A DNA stretch of 38,266 nt from Saprospiraceae bacterium (GCA_022841505.1 JALHRK010000019.1:1-38266), one strand, 5' to 3'. Positions 1 to 7,646 are shown, numbered from the stretch's first letter. Notes: generated by a model from the letters alone, not told the origin. Program-made: numbers and translations.

Positions 1-156
1 GGGCTGTTGGATGGACAGGCTATCCGCCCAGTCTGCCTGCGCTTTGCCTGCGCTTGCAAATTGACGCGCCCACCCCTGCTTCCTGTCCTGTACGGCACGA
101 TGGAGTAGTTTGTATGCTAAGCGGATGTGTTTGGGGATCACTGCTTTGAGATGCAT
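1..156 (-). CDS. 5'-partial CDS, possibly VanW family
   Basis: The ORF track omits this frame because it runs off the left edge. Reading leftward from the ATG at 156-154 gives 52 codons without a stop, starting MHLKAVIPKHIRLAYKLL. The N-terminus is basic and amphipathic, with an 'IPK..RLAYKLL..AVQDRK' run followed by 'LSIQQP'. That arrangement reminds me of the N-terminus of VanW family proteins, which are poorly understood proteins found near surface or antibiotic-resistance functions. The resemblance is from memory over only 52 residues, so it is a guess. The gene is divergent from the acyl-CoA dehydrogenase, and the 234 bp between them must hold both promoters. The remainder of the gene lies outside the window. 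Confidence 0.45.
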   Translation of the reverse strand, partial: MHLKAVIPKHIRLAYKLLHRAVQDRKQGWARQFASAGKAQADWADSLSIQQP

Positions 157-275
157 TGTGTTTTGAGGTTTTGTGGGTTTAAACACATGTTATCTTGTCC
201 CGGTCCATGATGTGATTAGATTGGTGTAAAATTAAGAACTGGCCGTGGTTTTTATATGGATTGGTTGAGATAAAA

Positions 276-357
276 TTTTGCGAATTTTCGCAAAAAAATC
301 ACCCTCCCCCTTTACAAACACCAAAAATCCCTTTAACTTTGTAGCGAATTTTCGCTA
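276..357. promoter_or_regulatory. Paired dyad operators around the acyl-CoA dehydrogenase promoter
   Basis: Two inverted repeats share the core GCGAA-TT-TTCGC: the first is TTTTGCGAA-tt-TTCGCAAAA (276-295), the second TAGCGAA-tt-TTCGCTA (342-357). Their centres are 64 bp apart, about six helical turns. A Bacteroidota -7 box, TAACTTTG (334-341), sits just before the second dyad, so that dyad would cover the start of transcription. This is the geometry of a repressor binding two sites. Which regulator binds is unknown; TetR-family repressors often control fatty-acid oxidation genes, but that is inference. Confidence 0.5.
334..341 (+). promoter_or_regulatory. -7 promoter box TAACTTTG
   Basis: Exact match to the Bacteroidota -7 consensus TAnnTTTG, about 50 bp before the acyl-CoA dehydrogenase start. 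The -33 region (TTTA at 311-314, 19-bp spacing) is a weak match to TTTG. Confidence 0.5.
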
Positions 358-390
358 ATAACCATTTTTTTGCCTTAAACCTGCCGTGCC

Positions 391-2211
391 ATGTCCGCTA
401 CTTTGGTTCATACCGCTGTCCTGAAAGGAGGAGAATTCCTCGTCAAATCCTCCAAACCGGAAGATATGTTCATCCCCGAAGAGATGAACGAAGAACAACT
501 TATGATTCGCGACATGGTGCGCGACTTCCTGCATACCGAGATCCTGCCCAATGTGCAAAAGATTGAAAAACAGGAAGATAATATTACGGTGAAGCTGTTG
601 GACAAAGCGGCTGGACTGGGTCTGCTCGGCACCCACATGCCCCAAACTTATGGTGGCATGGAACTAGACACCAATACCAATACCCTCATTTGCGACACCA
701 TTGGACCTGCAAGCGCTTTTACGGTGTCTTTTGCAGCGCATACCGGGATTGGGATGCTGCCGGTGCTGTATTTCGGAACGGAAGCACAAAAGCAAAAATA
801 CCTGCCGCGTCTCATCTCCGGCGAATTGAAAGCGTCGTATTGCCTTACAGAACCGGGTTCCGGCTCCGATGCCTTAGCGGCCAAATCGCGCGCTGAACTT
901 TCCGCCGATGGCACGCACTACGTGCTCAACGGCCAGAAGATGTGGATTTCCAATGCGGGGTTTGCAGATATTTTCATCGTGTTTGCACAAATTGGCGGCC
1001 CTAACCTGCCCAACGGGAAATCGGGATTTACCGGCTTTATCGTGGAGCGCAACATGGAAGGTCTGACCCTTGGCGCGGAAGAGCAAAAATTGGGCATCAA
1101 AGGCTCTTCTACCCGCCAGGTATTTTTTGAGAACGTAAAAGTGCCCGCAGAAAACGTGCTGGGCGAGGTTGGCAAAGGCCACCTCATCGCCTTCAATGCC
1201 CTGAACGACGGCCGTTTCAAGCTTTGCGCCCTGAGCCTCGGCGGCGCAAAAGGCAGCGTCACTACCGCCACGCGCTACGCCAACGAACGCATCCAATTTG
1301 ACGTTCCCATCGCCAGTTTTGGCGCCATCCAATATAAATTAGCCGAACAGGCAATCCGGATTTTTGCCGCAGAAAGCGCGCTGTATCGCGTTTCCAACCT
1401 CATGCAGGACAAATCGGGCGTTTTGCAGGAAGCAGGCGCTACGTTTGCGGAAGCCAAATTGCAGGCGGCAGAAGAATACGCCATCGAGTGTTCCATCCTG
1501 AAGGTGGCCGGCTCGGAAGTGCTGGACTACGTGGTGGACGAAACCCTGCAAGTGCATGGCGGCATGGGCTATTCGGAAGAAGGCACGGCAGCCCGCGCTT
1601 ACCGCGACGCCCGCATCAACCGCATCTACGAAGGCACGAACGAAATCAACCGTCTGCTGACGGTGGACATGCTGTTCAAACGAGCGCTGAAAGGTACGCT
1701 CGACATCGTTAGTCCGGCCTGGGAAGTCCAGAAAGAACTCAGCTCGATGCCTTCGATGGAAAAACCTTCAGGCCCTTACGGGGAAGAAGAAAGCGCGTTG
1801 CGGGATTTCAAAAAAATCATCCTGATGACCGCCGGCGCTGCTGCCAAAATGCAGATGGACGGCAAACTGAACCTGAAAGAAGACCAGGAGATCGTGATGA
1901 ATGTGGCCGATATGATGATTGACGTTTTCCAGGCAGAATCACTGCTGCTCCGCGTGCAGAAGTTGTCGGGACTGGAAACCAAAAACGACCAGGCGATTTA
2001 CGACGCCATGCTGCGTGTATTTTTCTCTGACGCCGCAGCCCGCATCCAGAAAAATGCGACGGATGCCCTTGCATCCTTTGCAGAAGGCGATTTATTGCGT
2101 ACCTTTGTGATGGGTTTGAAACGCTTCAGCAAGTACCCACCGGCAAATGTGATGGCCGAACGCCGTAAAATTGCCGCTGCGCTGATCGCTGCCAATGAAT
2201 ACTGTTTCTGA
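391..2211 (+). CDS. Acyl-CoA dehydrogenase (long form with C-terminal extension)
   Basis: Flavoenzyme of fatty-acid beta-oxidation that makes the trans-2,3 double bond in acyl-CoA and passes electrons to electron-transfer flavoprotein in the cytoplasm. The 606-residue protein has the acyl-CoA dehydrogenase N-terminal helical domain (about 35-145), the middle beta domain with CLTEPGSGSD (151-160) and WISNAGFADIF, and the C-terminal helical domain with RIYEGTNEINR; the Glu of YEGT (about residue 424) aligns with the usual catalytic base. About 170 residues follow, as in VLCAD-like Bacteroidota enzymes. The start at 391 is preferred because the 'KGGEFL...FIPEE' lead-in is typical of these homologues, as I recall them. 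It is preceded by a TAnnTTTG promoter and dyads. The exact chain-length preference cannot be read from sequence. Confidence 0.93.
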   Translation: MSATLVHTAVLKGGEFLVKSSKPEDMFIPEEMNEEQLMIRDMVRDFLHTEILPNVQKIEKQEDNITVKLLDKAAGLGLLGTHMPQTYGGMELDTNTNTLICDTIGPASAFTVSFAAHTGIGMLPVLYFGTEAQKQKYLPRLISGELKASYCLTEPGSGSDALAAKSRAELSADGTHYVLNGQKMWISNAGFADIFIVFAQIGGPNLPNGKSGFTGFIVERNMEGLTLGAEEQKLGIKGSSTRQVFFENVKVPAENVLGEVGKGHLIAFNALNDGRFKLCALSLGGAKGSVTTATRYANERIQFDVPIASFGAIQYKLAEQAIRIFAAESALYRVSNLMQDKSGVLQEAGATFAEAKLQAAEEYAIECSILKVAGSEVLDYVVDETLQVHGGMGYSEEGTAARAYRDARINRIYEGTNEINRLLTVDMLFKRALKGTLDIVSPAWEVQKELSSMPSMEKPSGPYGEEESALRDFKKIILMTAGAAAKMQMDGKLNLKEDQEIVMNVADMMIDVFQAESLLLRVQKLSGLETKNDQAIYDAMLRVFFSDAAARIQKNATDALASFAEGDLLRTFVMGLKRFSKYPPANVMAERRKIAAALIAANEYCF

Positions 2212-2229
2212 ATTGATAATCCGCGTTGT

Positions 2230-2274
2230 CAACGCTCAATTTGACAAAATCGGTTTCGCACCAAAAGGTGCGAG
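2230..2274 (+). repeat. 45-nt dispersed element, copy 1 (hairpin, codon-like)
   Basis: Matches the sequence at 5299-5343 on the other strand without gaps; 33 of the core 42 positions agree by eye. It contains a 7-bp stem-loop, TCGCACC-aaaa-GGTGCGA. In one frame both copies read N(A/V)Q(F/Y)DK-x-GFAP-x-GA. It lies between the acyl-CoA dehydrogenase and the lipoprotein gene, in the 181-bp gap, and in the same frame as the lipoprotein. Confidence 0.7.
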
Positions 2275-2392
2275 CTATAATATAAGGAAACCAATACAAG
2301 ACCGGGCCTCTGCACTTCATTGGGCAGGGGCTTTCGTTTATAGTATAATTCCCATGAATTTCACTACCTTTATTTCCAAAATTGACATTCCG

Positions 2393-3358
2393 ATGAGATT
2401 ACTTTTCAATGTTGTGGTGCTCATCAGCATCGCTTTCCTGAGCGCTTGCGGCGGCAGCGGCACAACCGATAGCAGTACCAATTCCCAGACCGGCAGCGAC
2501 ACCACCGGCACACCTGCCGAAATGGAGGCCAACCAGCCGGCGCCACGGGCCAACCACGATTGTACGATTCCGGGCAAAGTGCTGGAGGGCAACCAGTTTT
2601 GGATCAAAGAACAGGAAGTGCTGGTCTGTATTGTCGCAGACTCCACCACGGTTGACCCGGATCTTGGCGACAGCCACCGCATCGTGGAAGCTTACAACAC
2701 CAAAACCTGCGAGCGGATTTTTCGCAAAGCCCTTCCGGTAAACGTCAGCGCTGATTTCCCTTATTATCTGGCGGAAATCACGTATAACAACGTCAACAAG
2801 ATGGTGGCCATTCGCGGCTTCAATTCGATTTATTGTTTCGACGTGGCTACCCAAAAACTATCTTCAGCCATGAAGCCTGCTTTTAAAAAAGGACGACTCT
2901 CTGAAGACGCCCAAACCGGGATGATCAAGCGCCTGGAAGTCTGGGAAAACTATTTAGTCGGCTTTTCCGAAGATCAGGGTACCTTCGTTTTTGATATTGC
3001 CAACCACCTGGCGCCCAAAGCAGTATTGCCTTTTGCAGAATACAAAGCCGGAGAAAACGACTTTGCTTCCCTGTTTTTGCTGACTTCCGGCGCCGATGGC
3101 CAGCAGGCCATTGTACCGACTTATGACGCCGAGAAAGAGCAGTTTTCAGTCAATGCCCTGTTGGATAAACCAGCCAAATTGAACACCAATATGACGGAAA
3201 GTGCAAAAAACAACCGCCATTTGGTTTTGCGGCCTATGGATGCAGCCGCTCCGGCTATTGCGGTGGACATGCTCAAACGCAAGCGGATGGCCCTGCCGGC
3301 AGACAAAGCGACGGCGAAAACGCAGGAGATTTTGGAGTGGATGAAAACGCAGCAGTAG
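2393..3358 (+). CDS. Lipoprotein, function unknown (possibly beta-propeller-like)
   Basis: Predicted exported lipoprotein of 321 residues. The N-terminus MRLLFNVVVLISIAFLSACGG is a lipoprotein signal with lipobox LSAC, cleaved before Cys19, followed by a Gly/Ser/Thr-rich tether. This decides the start: the track ORF from 2195 overlaps the upstream gene and has no signal, and ATG 2354 would bury the signal by 13 residues. The mature part contains strand-rich segments ('KMVAIRGFNSIYCFDVATQK', 'DQGTFVFDIANHLAPKAVL') reminiscent of propeller blades that report a value and its label. No catalytic motif is visible. It is followed one base later by the FkbM methyltransferase gene, so the two are likely co-transcribed, although a functional link is not obvious. 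Confidence 0.75.
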   Translation: MRLLFNVVVLISIAFLSACGGSGTTDSSTNSQTGSDTTGTPAEMEANQPAPRANHDCTIPGKVLEGNQFWIKEQEVLVCIVADSTTVDPDLGDSHRIVEAYNTKTCERIFRKALPVNVSADFPYYLAEITYNNVNKMVAIRGFNSIYCFDVATQKLSSAMKPAFKKGRLSEDAQTGMIKRLEVWENYLVGFSEDQGTFVFDIANHLAPKAVLPFAEYKAGENDFASLFLLTSGADGQQAIVPTYDAEKEQFSVNALLDKPAKLNTNMTESAKNNRHLVLRPMDAAAPAIAVDMLKRKRMALPADKATAKTQEILEWMKTQQ

Positions 3359-3359
3359 C

Positions 3360-4085
3360 ATGAGCCTGAACTATAGTCACCTGCCTAAATGGCTGGAAAA
3401 CAACTTCATTTTTCGCACGCTCTTTTTGTTCCGGAAGCTGTTCCTCCTGAAAAAAAGCTTCCGGCACTACTCTCAGTTTGCAGAGGACATCTCGATTGGC
3501 CTGCATTTCCCTAAACGCTCAAAGGGCTTTTTTGTGGATGTGGGCTGCTTCCATCCGGTCAAATACAACAATACCTACCGGCTTTATCGCAAAGGCTGGC
3601 GCGGCGTGAATATTGACATTGATGCGATTAAAATTCAGGGATTTAAGATCTTGCGCCCCGGCGACACGAATATTGCCTGCGCCGTAAGCGACAAGCCCGG
3701 CGAGGTGAATTATTGGTCAAATGGGTTTTATTCCCTGACCATTACCTTAGATGAGGAATTTGCTGCGGGCAAACCCGGCTACCTAAAAAAAACGGTAAAA
3801 GCCGACACGCTGAACAATCTCTTAGACGGTACCAAATACAAAGACCGCCCGATTGATTTTTTGACCGTAGATGCCGAAGGCCACGATTACCAGATTTTAA
3901 GCTCTTTGGATTTTCAGCGCTACCAGCCCAAACTCATCGCAGTGGAAACCCACAAAACTACCTTAGACGAGGTCATGAAAGAGGATTTATACCTTTATCT
4001 CACCAACCTCGGCTACGTCATGGTCAACTGGGTTGGCTTGACTTTGCTGTTCCGGAGGAAAGAAAATCAGCCTCCTCTTCCATAA
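3360..4085 (+). CDS. FkbM family methyltransferase
   Basis: S-adenosylmethionine-dependent methyltransferase of 241 residues, probably acting on a sugar or polyketide-like hydroxyl group. The FkbM fold is visible as 'GFFVDVGCFHPVKYNNTYRL' (SAM-binding motif I, about residues 56-75), 'GWRGVNIDID' (motif II acidic loop) and 'DFLTVDAEGHDYQIL', the highly typical FkbM motif around residue 165. The start ATG at 3360 lies one base after the lipoprotein stop codon. Its last 62 bases overlap the end of the O-antigen ligase-like gene on the opposite strand. The neighbouring polysaccharide-related gene suggests a role in modifying surface glycans, but that is an inference from context. Confidence 0.9.
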   Translation: MSLNYSHLPKWLENNFIFRTLFLFRKLFLLKKSFRHYSQFAEDISIGLHFPKRSKGFFVDVGCFHPVKYNNTYRLYRKGWRGVNIDIDAIKIQGFKILRPGDTNIACAVSDKPGEVNYWSNGFYSLTITLDEEFAAGKPGYLKKTVKADTLNNLLDGTKYKDRPIDFLTVDAEGHDYQILSSLDFQRYQPKLIAVETHKTTLDEVMKEDLYLYLTNLGYVMVNWVGLTLLFRRKENQPPLP

Positions 4086-5292
4086 AACTGCGGATGCTTA
4101 AGACAACAAACACGATGTAAATTGCCGTACCGACTTGTGTTTCTAACAACTGCTCAAAAGCAAAAGCTGAAAACGCCAGCACGTGAAAGGCGGTGAACAG
4201 GGGGCGTCGCCAGTTGCGGCGATGCCATAGCGGGTAGGCTGTTGCCAGCGCAAAAAAGAGCAGTCCGAATACCCCGCAGGCTGCATAGGTGAGCACATAC
4301 TGGCTTTGGGGCATGTAGCCCGGGCCGGCTAATTCGGGGTAGTGTTCCTGCAAATATGCCTCCGTTTCGTCGCGGATATCGCCAATGCCTACGCCCGTCC
4401 AGGGATGCGCGTTGCCGAGGGCAATTCCGGCTTCAATATTGGCAACCCGATAGGAATCAGACAACTCCTTCAGGTTGGTTTTACTGCGGATCATGTGCAG
4501 GTTGTAAATCGTATAATCCACCTTGTTGCGCAGGGTAGGCACGTATTGATAGGCTAAGGCAATCCCGCCGGCCATCAACAGCACAACGGCTAAGCCGGTT
4601 GCGTAGCGCCGGCCGGTAATGACGTAATGCGCCAGCAGGTATACCAGGATCAGGTACAAAACAATCAATCCGCTGCGCACCGCAAGTACATGCAGGAAAA
4701 CCGTCAAAAAAAGCAGCAAGCCGACTTGCAATCCCTGTTCTAAGCGCGCATACCGCCAATGAAACCCCTGTCGGATCAATTCCCAGGCAATGGCCACTGA
4801 AAAAGCCGTCATCAGGCTGAAATGGATGTGCATACCGGGGGTTGGCAGCACCTGTCCGAGGCGGTAAGCTGCCGTCAATTCCCCAAAATGCAAAAAATAC
4901 CACCCCATCAAACTCAGGCAGGTACCGGAGATGACCAGCAGAAAAAAGTAGAGCAACCCCAGGTGCTCCCGCCGGGTAAAGCGCGGAATGGCGACCACCG
5001 CAAAAGGTAAAAGCAGAAACGGAACCTTCATGCGCAAGCGGTCCAGCAGCCAGTCGGTATTGGTGGAATTCAGGCCGCTGATCAGAAAAATGAAAAAGAT
5101 AAGGGTCAGGCCCAAAAGCGCCGGATTGCTCAGGAAGCGCCGGAAATGTTCGCCAACGCGCCGGTCAAACACCGCGTTCATCACCAAACCAATCATGCCC
5201 ATGCTGAGCAGGACTTTGGAAAAAATCAGGCCAACCAGCATGACGATACAGGCTAAGAGGCAGTAGTACTGGCGTATTGTGGCTTCGTTCAT
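4024..5292 (-). CDS. O-antigen ligase / polymerase family membrane protein (WaaL-like)
   Basis: Integral membrane protein of 422 residues with about ten to twelve hydrophobic helices. The family joins O-antigen or other polysaccharide to a lipid acceptor on the periplasmic face. Visible features are the helix ending 'LAVRSGLIVLYLILVY', a long periplasmic loop of about 75 residues containing 'DSYRVANIEAG' and 'HPWTGVGIGD', and the terminal helices. The Arg of RSGL and the G-x-G-x-GD segment are typical of Wzy_C/WaaL proteins. The start ATG overlaps the TGA stop of a short upstream reading frame carrying the 45-nt element (ATGA overlap), so coupled translation is possible. Its 3' end overlaps the convergent FkbM gene by 62 bp. 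Substrate unknown; ligase versus polymerase cannot be separated by sequence alone. Confidence 0.82.
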   Translation of the reverse strand: MNEATIRQYYCLLACIVMLVGLIFSKVLLSMGMIGLVMNAVFDRRVGEHFRRFLSNPALLGLTLIFFIFLISGLNSTNTDWLLDRLRMKVPFLLLPFAVVAIPRFTRREHLGLLYFFLLVISGTCLSLMGWYFLHFGELTAAYRLGQVLPTPGMHIHFSLMTAFSVAIAWELIRQGFHWRYARLEQGLQVGLLLFLTVFLHVLAVRSGLIVLYLILVYLLAHYVITGRRYATGLAVVLLMAGGIALAYQYVPTLRNKVDYTIYNLHMIRSKTNLKELSDSYRVANIEAGIALGNAHPWTGVGIGDIRDETEAYLQEHYPELAGPGYMPQSQYVLTYAACGVFGLLFFALATAYPLWHRRNWRRPLFTAFHVLAFSAFAFEQLLETQVGTAIYIVFVVLSIRSFMEEEADFLSSGTAKSSQPS

Positions 5293-5298
5293 ATAAAT

Positions 5299-5343
5299 CT
5301 CGCGCCGTTAGGTGCGAATCCTTTTTTGTCATACTGAACGTTG
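5299..5343 (-). repeat. 45-nt dispersed element, copy 2
   Basis: Reverse-strand copy of the element at 2230-2274. It carries the stem CGCACC / GGCGCG with one weakened pair and reads NVQYDKKGFAPNGA on the minus strand. It ends seven bases before the ATG of the O-antigen ligase-like gene. Confidence 0.7.
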
Positions 5344-5621
5344 CGAATCGTGTGGCTTAAGCTAATGGCCATGTACAACACTAAGCAGCGTGAAGTATCA
5401 ATAAGAAAACCGCATCCAGGGCAGTTGCTGCTAAGGTATGCGTTTCGGTTTAGGAAACGTTGGGATCCGGCAAGGTATATTGGCGGGTGATAAATTAACA
5501 ACGCGATCTTCCTGAGCAAATGTCGCCATCCCACCGTTACCCTGCTTATTTGCAGGAAGCAACTGCCCGGATTCAACCGACTTGCTCCAAATTTGTATTG
5601 TTTTTGAATAAAACACAAGAA
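5344..5621. other. Gene-free interval upstream of msrBA
   Basis: Divergent spacer between the ligase-like gene and msrBA. Apart from the 45-nt element at its left edge I see only a small hairpin, CCTGC-ttattt-GCAGG (about 5550-5565), and no exact TAnnTTTG promoter. ORFs called here on either strand have no recognisable protein character. Confidence 0.5.
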
Positions 5622-6611
5622 ATGATCAACTGGTTAGATATCATCAAGTTCGCCAACCATGGCAATCCCAAACCCAGCCGGCGAATATTAAAAACAGATG
5701 CCGAATGGGAAGCGCAACTCACGCCGGAGCAATACCGGATTGCCCGGCAGCACCAGACAGAAAGGGCTTATACCGGCGCATTCTGTCAGTTGTTTGAGCC
5801 GGCACTTTATGGCTGCGTTTGTTGTGAAAACTGGCTGTTCGATAGCCGGGAAAAATTTGAATCGGGCACGGGCTGGCCAAGTTTTACGCAACCAGTGACC
5901 GAAAACGCCATGCAATATCGCAAAGACAGCAGCCACGGCATGAACCGGATTGAAGTGTTGTGCAACGTTTGCGATGCACACCTCGGCCATATTTTTCCCG
6001 ATGGCCCCATGCCAAGCGGGCTGCGGTATTGCATCAATTCAGCAGCGCTGCGAAAAGTGAGTACAACCGCTTTGCAAACGGCAACTTTTGGTGGCGGCTG
6101 CTTCTGGTGTACGGAGGCTATTTTTAAAGCACTTGACGGGGTGGAAAGCGTGACGTCGGGATATAGTGGTGGTGATGTCATCAACCCTGATTATGAACAG
6201 GTTAAATCGGGGGCTACCGGCCACGCGGAAGTGATTCAGGTGATCTTTGACAGCCATATAATTCCTTATGAGGACCTGGTACGCATTCATTTGCATACCC
6301 ACAACCCAACGACGCTGAATCGCCAGGGAGCGGACGTGGGGACCCAATACCGCTCCGTTATTTTTTACCACAGTGCCGAACAAAAGGCCATGGCAGAAAA
6401 TGTCCTCACGGAAGCAACCGCAGATTTCGACGATCCGATTGTGACTGCGTTAGCACCCTTCGTGCAGTTTTTCAAAGCGGAAGCGCACCATCAGAATTTT
6501 TATGTCCGAAATCCTGATTTGCCGTATTGCGAGGTGGTTATTACGCCTAAATTGCAGCAGTTGCGCGTGAAATATGCGGACAAACTGAAGCGCCTCCCGG
6601 AGTTGGATTAA
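5622..6611 (+). CDS. msrBA: Bifunctional methionine sulfoxide reductase, MsrB-MsrA fusion
   Basis: Repairs oxidised methionine: the N-terminal MsrB half reduces the R form and the C-terminal MsrA half the S form. MsrB (about 1-145) shows the zinc cysteines GCVCC and CNVCDAHLGH and the catalytic Cys in RYCINSAAL. MsrA (about 155-320) shows the catalytic GGGCFWCTEA motif and GHAEV. The start at 5622 (MINWLDIIK) gives a normal 329-residue protein; the longer track ORF from 5520 adds 34 residues without character. No signal peptide is seen with this start, so the enzyme is probably cytoplasmic. The B-A order differs from the A-B order of Neisseria-type PilB fusions but is well known in other bacteria. 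A GNAT acetyltransferase follows after 11 bases, probably in one operon. Confidence 0.93.
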   Translation: MINWLDIIKFANHGNPKPSRRILKTDAEWEAQLTPEQYRIARQHQTERAYTGAFCQLFEPALYGCVCCENWLFDSREKFESGTGWPSFTQPVTENAMQYRKDSSHGMNRIEVLCNVCDAHLGHIFPDGPMPSGLRYCINSAALRKVSTTALQTATFGGGCFWCTEAIFKALDGVESVTSGYSGGDVINPDYEQVKSGATGHAEVIQVIFDSHIIPYEDLVRIHLHTHNPTTLNRQGADVGTQYRSVIFYHSAEQKAMAENVLTEATADFDDPIVTALAPFVQFFKAEAHHQNFYVRNPDLPYCEVVITPKLQQLRVKYADKLKRLPELD

Positions 6612-6622
6612 TTGATGAAACC

Positions 6623-7066
6623 ATGAATCTTCAACGAGCCAATCTTAAGGATACCAGGGAGCTAATGGACCTAGTCGCCCAATTCTACGCCCATTTCGGC
6701 TATCCTTTTGAAGCGATTCAACACCGGAAATTGGTGGAACACTTTTTGACCCACGAGCACTTAGGTTCCATTTGGTTGTTGCAAACAGAAGAAAAATCCA
6801 TCGGATACTTAGCCCTGACGTACGGCTTCACGTTTGAATTCGGTGGACGAGATGCTTTTGTGGACGAGTTTTTTATTGCCGAACCTTACCGGAATGCGGG
6901 ATTTGGCCGGTTGGCCCTTCGGGAAATCCAAGGAAAGATGGAAACGTTGGGTTTGAAAGCGCTGCACCTGCAAACGGAGAACTACAATGAACGGGCGAAA
7001 GCCTTGTATGAATCGCTGGGGTTTGAAGATTTTAAAAGGGCGACGTTGACGTATTTGGGAGCGTGA
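6623..7066 (+). CDS. GNAT family N-acetyltransferase
   Basis: Small acetyltransferase of 147 residues that moves an acetyl group from acetyl-CoA to an amine; the acceptor is unknown. The GNAT core is clear: 'DAFVDEFFIAEPYRNAGFGRLAL' contains the beta-4 strand and the R-x-x-G-x-G/A pyrophosphate-binding loop (about residues 83-100), and 'LQTENYNERAKALYESLGF' is the standard beta-5/alpha-4 motif (about 112-130). It begins 11 bases after msrBA, so the two are likely co-transcribed, which may tie it to stress responses, although that is inference. The TGA stop is followed at once by a 43-bp palindromic repeat that could end transcription. Confidence 0.88.
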   Translation: MNLQRANLKDTRELMDLVAQFYAHFGYPFEAIQHRKLVEHFLTHEHLGSIWLLQTEEKSIGYLALTYGFTFEFGGRDAFVDEFFIAEPYRNAGFGRLALREIQGKMETLGLKALHLQTENYNERAKALYESLGFEDFKRATLTYLGA

Positions 7067-7109
7067 GCATTAGCCGTCCTACGACTTCAAGTCGCAGGAC
7101 GGCTTCCCA
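7067..7109. repeat. 43-bp palindromic repeat, copy 1
   Basis: Begins on the base after the GNAT stop codon. The core is a 16-bp stem, AGCCGTCCTACGACTT, one loop base, and the complementary arm with one mismatch (7072-7104). The flanking GCATT and TCCCA are shared with copy 2 at 7551-7593. It could act as a transcription terminator or mRNA-stabilising hairpin. Confidence 0.8.
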
Positions 7110-7113
7110 GGGT

Positions 7114-7254
7114 CTCGTACCGCCGAACTCCGATTCGGCGGGTTCCGGGCGATGAGTTTCTTAAAACCTCAAAATTTCTGGTTTGCAATTATAGCATGCG
7201 TTTCGGATGCACCAGGCATTCGTATTTCGCCGAATCGGAGTTCGGCGGTACGAG
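7114..7254. repeat. MITE-like palindromic unit 1
   Basis: A 135-bp unit (7117-7251) bounded by perfect 24-bp inverted ends starting GTACCGCCGAACTCCGATTC. Each end also contains its own small hairpin, CGCCGAA..TTCGGCG. Pairing extends three more bases outward (CTC/GAG), differently from unit 2. There is no transposase and no clear target duplication. Confidence 0.75.
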
Positions 7255-7262
7255 GCAACGCC

Positions 7263-7408
7263 GCGCTGTACCGCCGAACTCCGATTCGGCGGGTTACCAA
7301 CGATTAAGTTTCTCTAAAACTCAAAATTTCTGGTTTACAATTATAGCATGCGTTTCGGATGGACCAGGCATTCGTATTTCGCCGAATCGGAGTTCGGCGG
7401 TACAGCGC
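7263..7408. repeat. MITE-like palindromic unit 2
   Basis: A second copy of the unit (7268-7403), in tandem with unit 1 and separated by a 16-bp spacer, with the same 24-bp inverted ends. The middle is mostly the same as in unit 1 but has about ten changes and one small length difference. Outward pairing extends five bases with a different sequence (GCGCT/AGCGC). Confidence 0.75.
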
Positions 7409-7550
7409 AAGAACGAAACAAAGCAGCATCATGACTGCGTCGTGATCGTTGTGCCCTTGTGTGAATCCCAATGGCGTGCACCGGCAAGCCATTCAGCGAA
7501 CCGAAAATAAAGAATATTGCGGAAATAGTAGGAGATTTTGTTTAGGAGAG
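7409..7550. other. Gene-free spacer
   Basis: About 140 bp between the second MITE-like unit and the second 43-bp palindrome. The track ORF at 7196-7510 crosses both repeat units and has no protein character. I see nothing else here. Confidence 0.4.
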
Positions 7551-7593
7551 GCATTAGCCGTCCTACGACTTCAAGTCGTAGGACGGCTTCCCA
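7551..7593. repeat. 43-bp palindromic repeat, copy 2
   Basis: Direct-orientation copy of 7067-7109, identical except for one base, which makes this palindrome perfect (16-bp stem, one-base loop). Confidence 0.8.
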
Positions 7594-7613
7594 ATTCAAG
7601 TTTTGTGTTCGCG

Positions 7614-7646
7614 AAAAGGTAACACCTTTTGGAAAGGTGTCACCTT
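7614..7646. terminator. Hairpin downstream of glyS
   Basis: Imperfect stem AAAAGGTaACACCTTT / AAAGGTGTcACCTT located seven bases past the glyS stop codon on the minus strand. It has no strong T-tract; a terminator or 3'-stabilising role is inferred. Confidence 0.5.

Noticed and set aside
2195-2392. Long N-terminus of the lipoprotein ORF
   Set aside because: Overlaps the upstream gene and lies before the lipoprotein signal peptide.
5289-5618. 109-aa minus ORF upstream of the ligase-like gene
   Set aside because: Only its last 15 codons (the 45-nt element) show any conservation; the rest has no protein character. Kept as a repeat, not a gene.
7114-7408. Insertion sequence
   Set aside because: Inverted ends are present but there is no transposase ORF and no target duplication, so only MITE-like is supported.
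7196-7510. 104-aa ORF
   Set aside because: Runs through both MITE-like units; the repeated peptide only mirrors the DNA repeat.
7072-7588. CRISPR array
   Set aside because: Only two or three copies, palindromic over their full length, with no uniform spacers and no cas genes.
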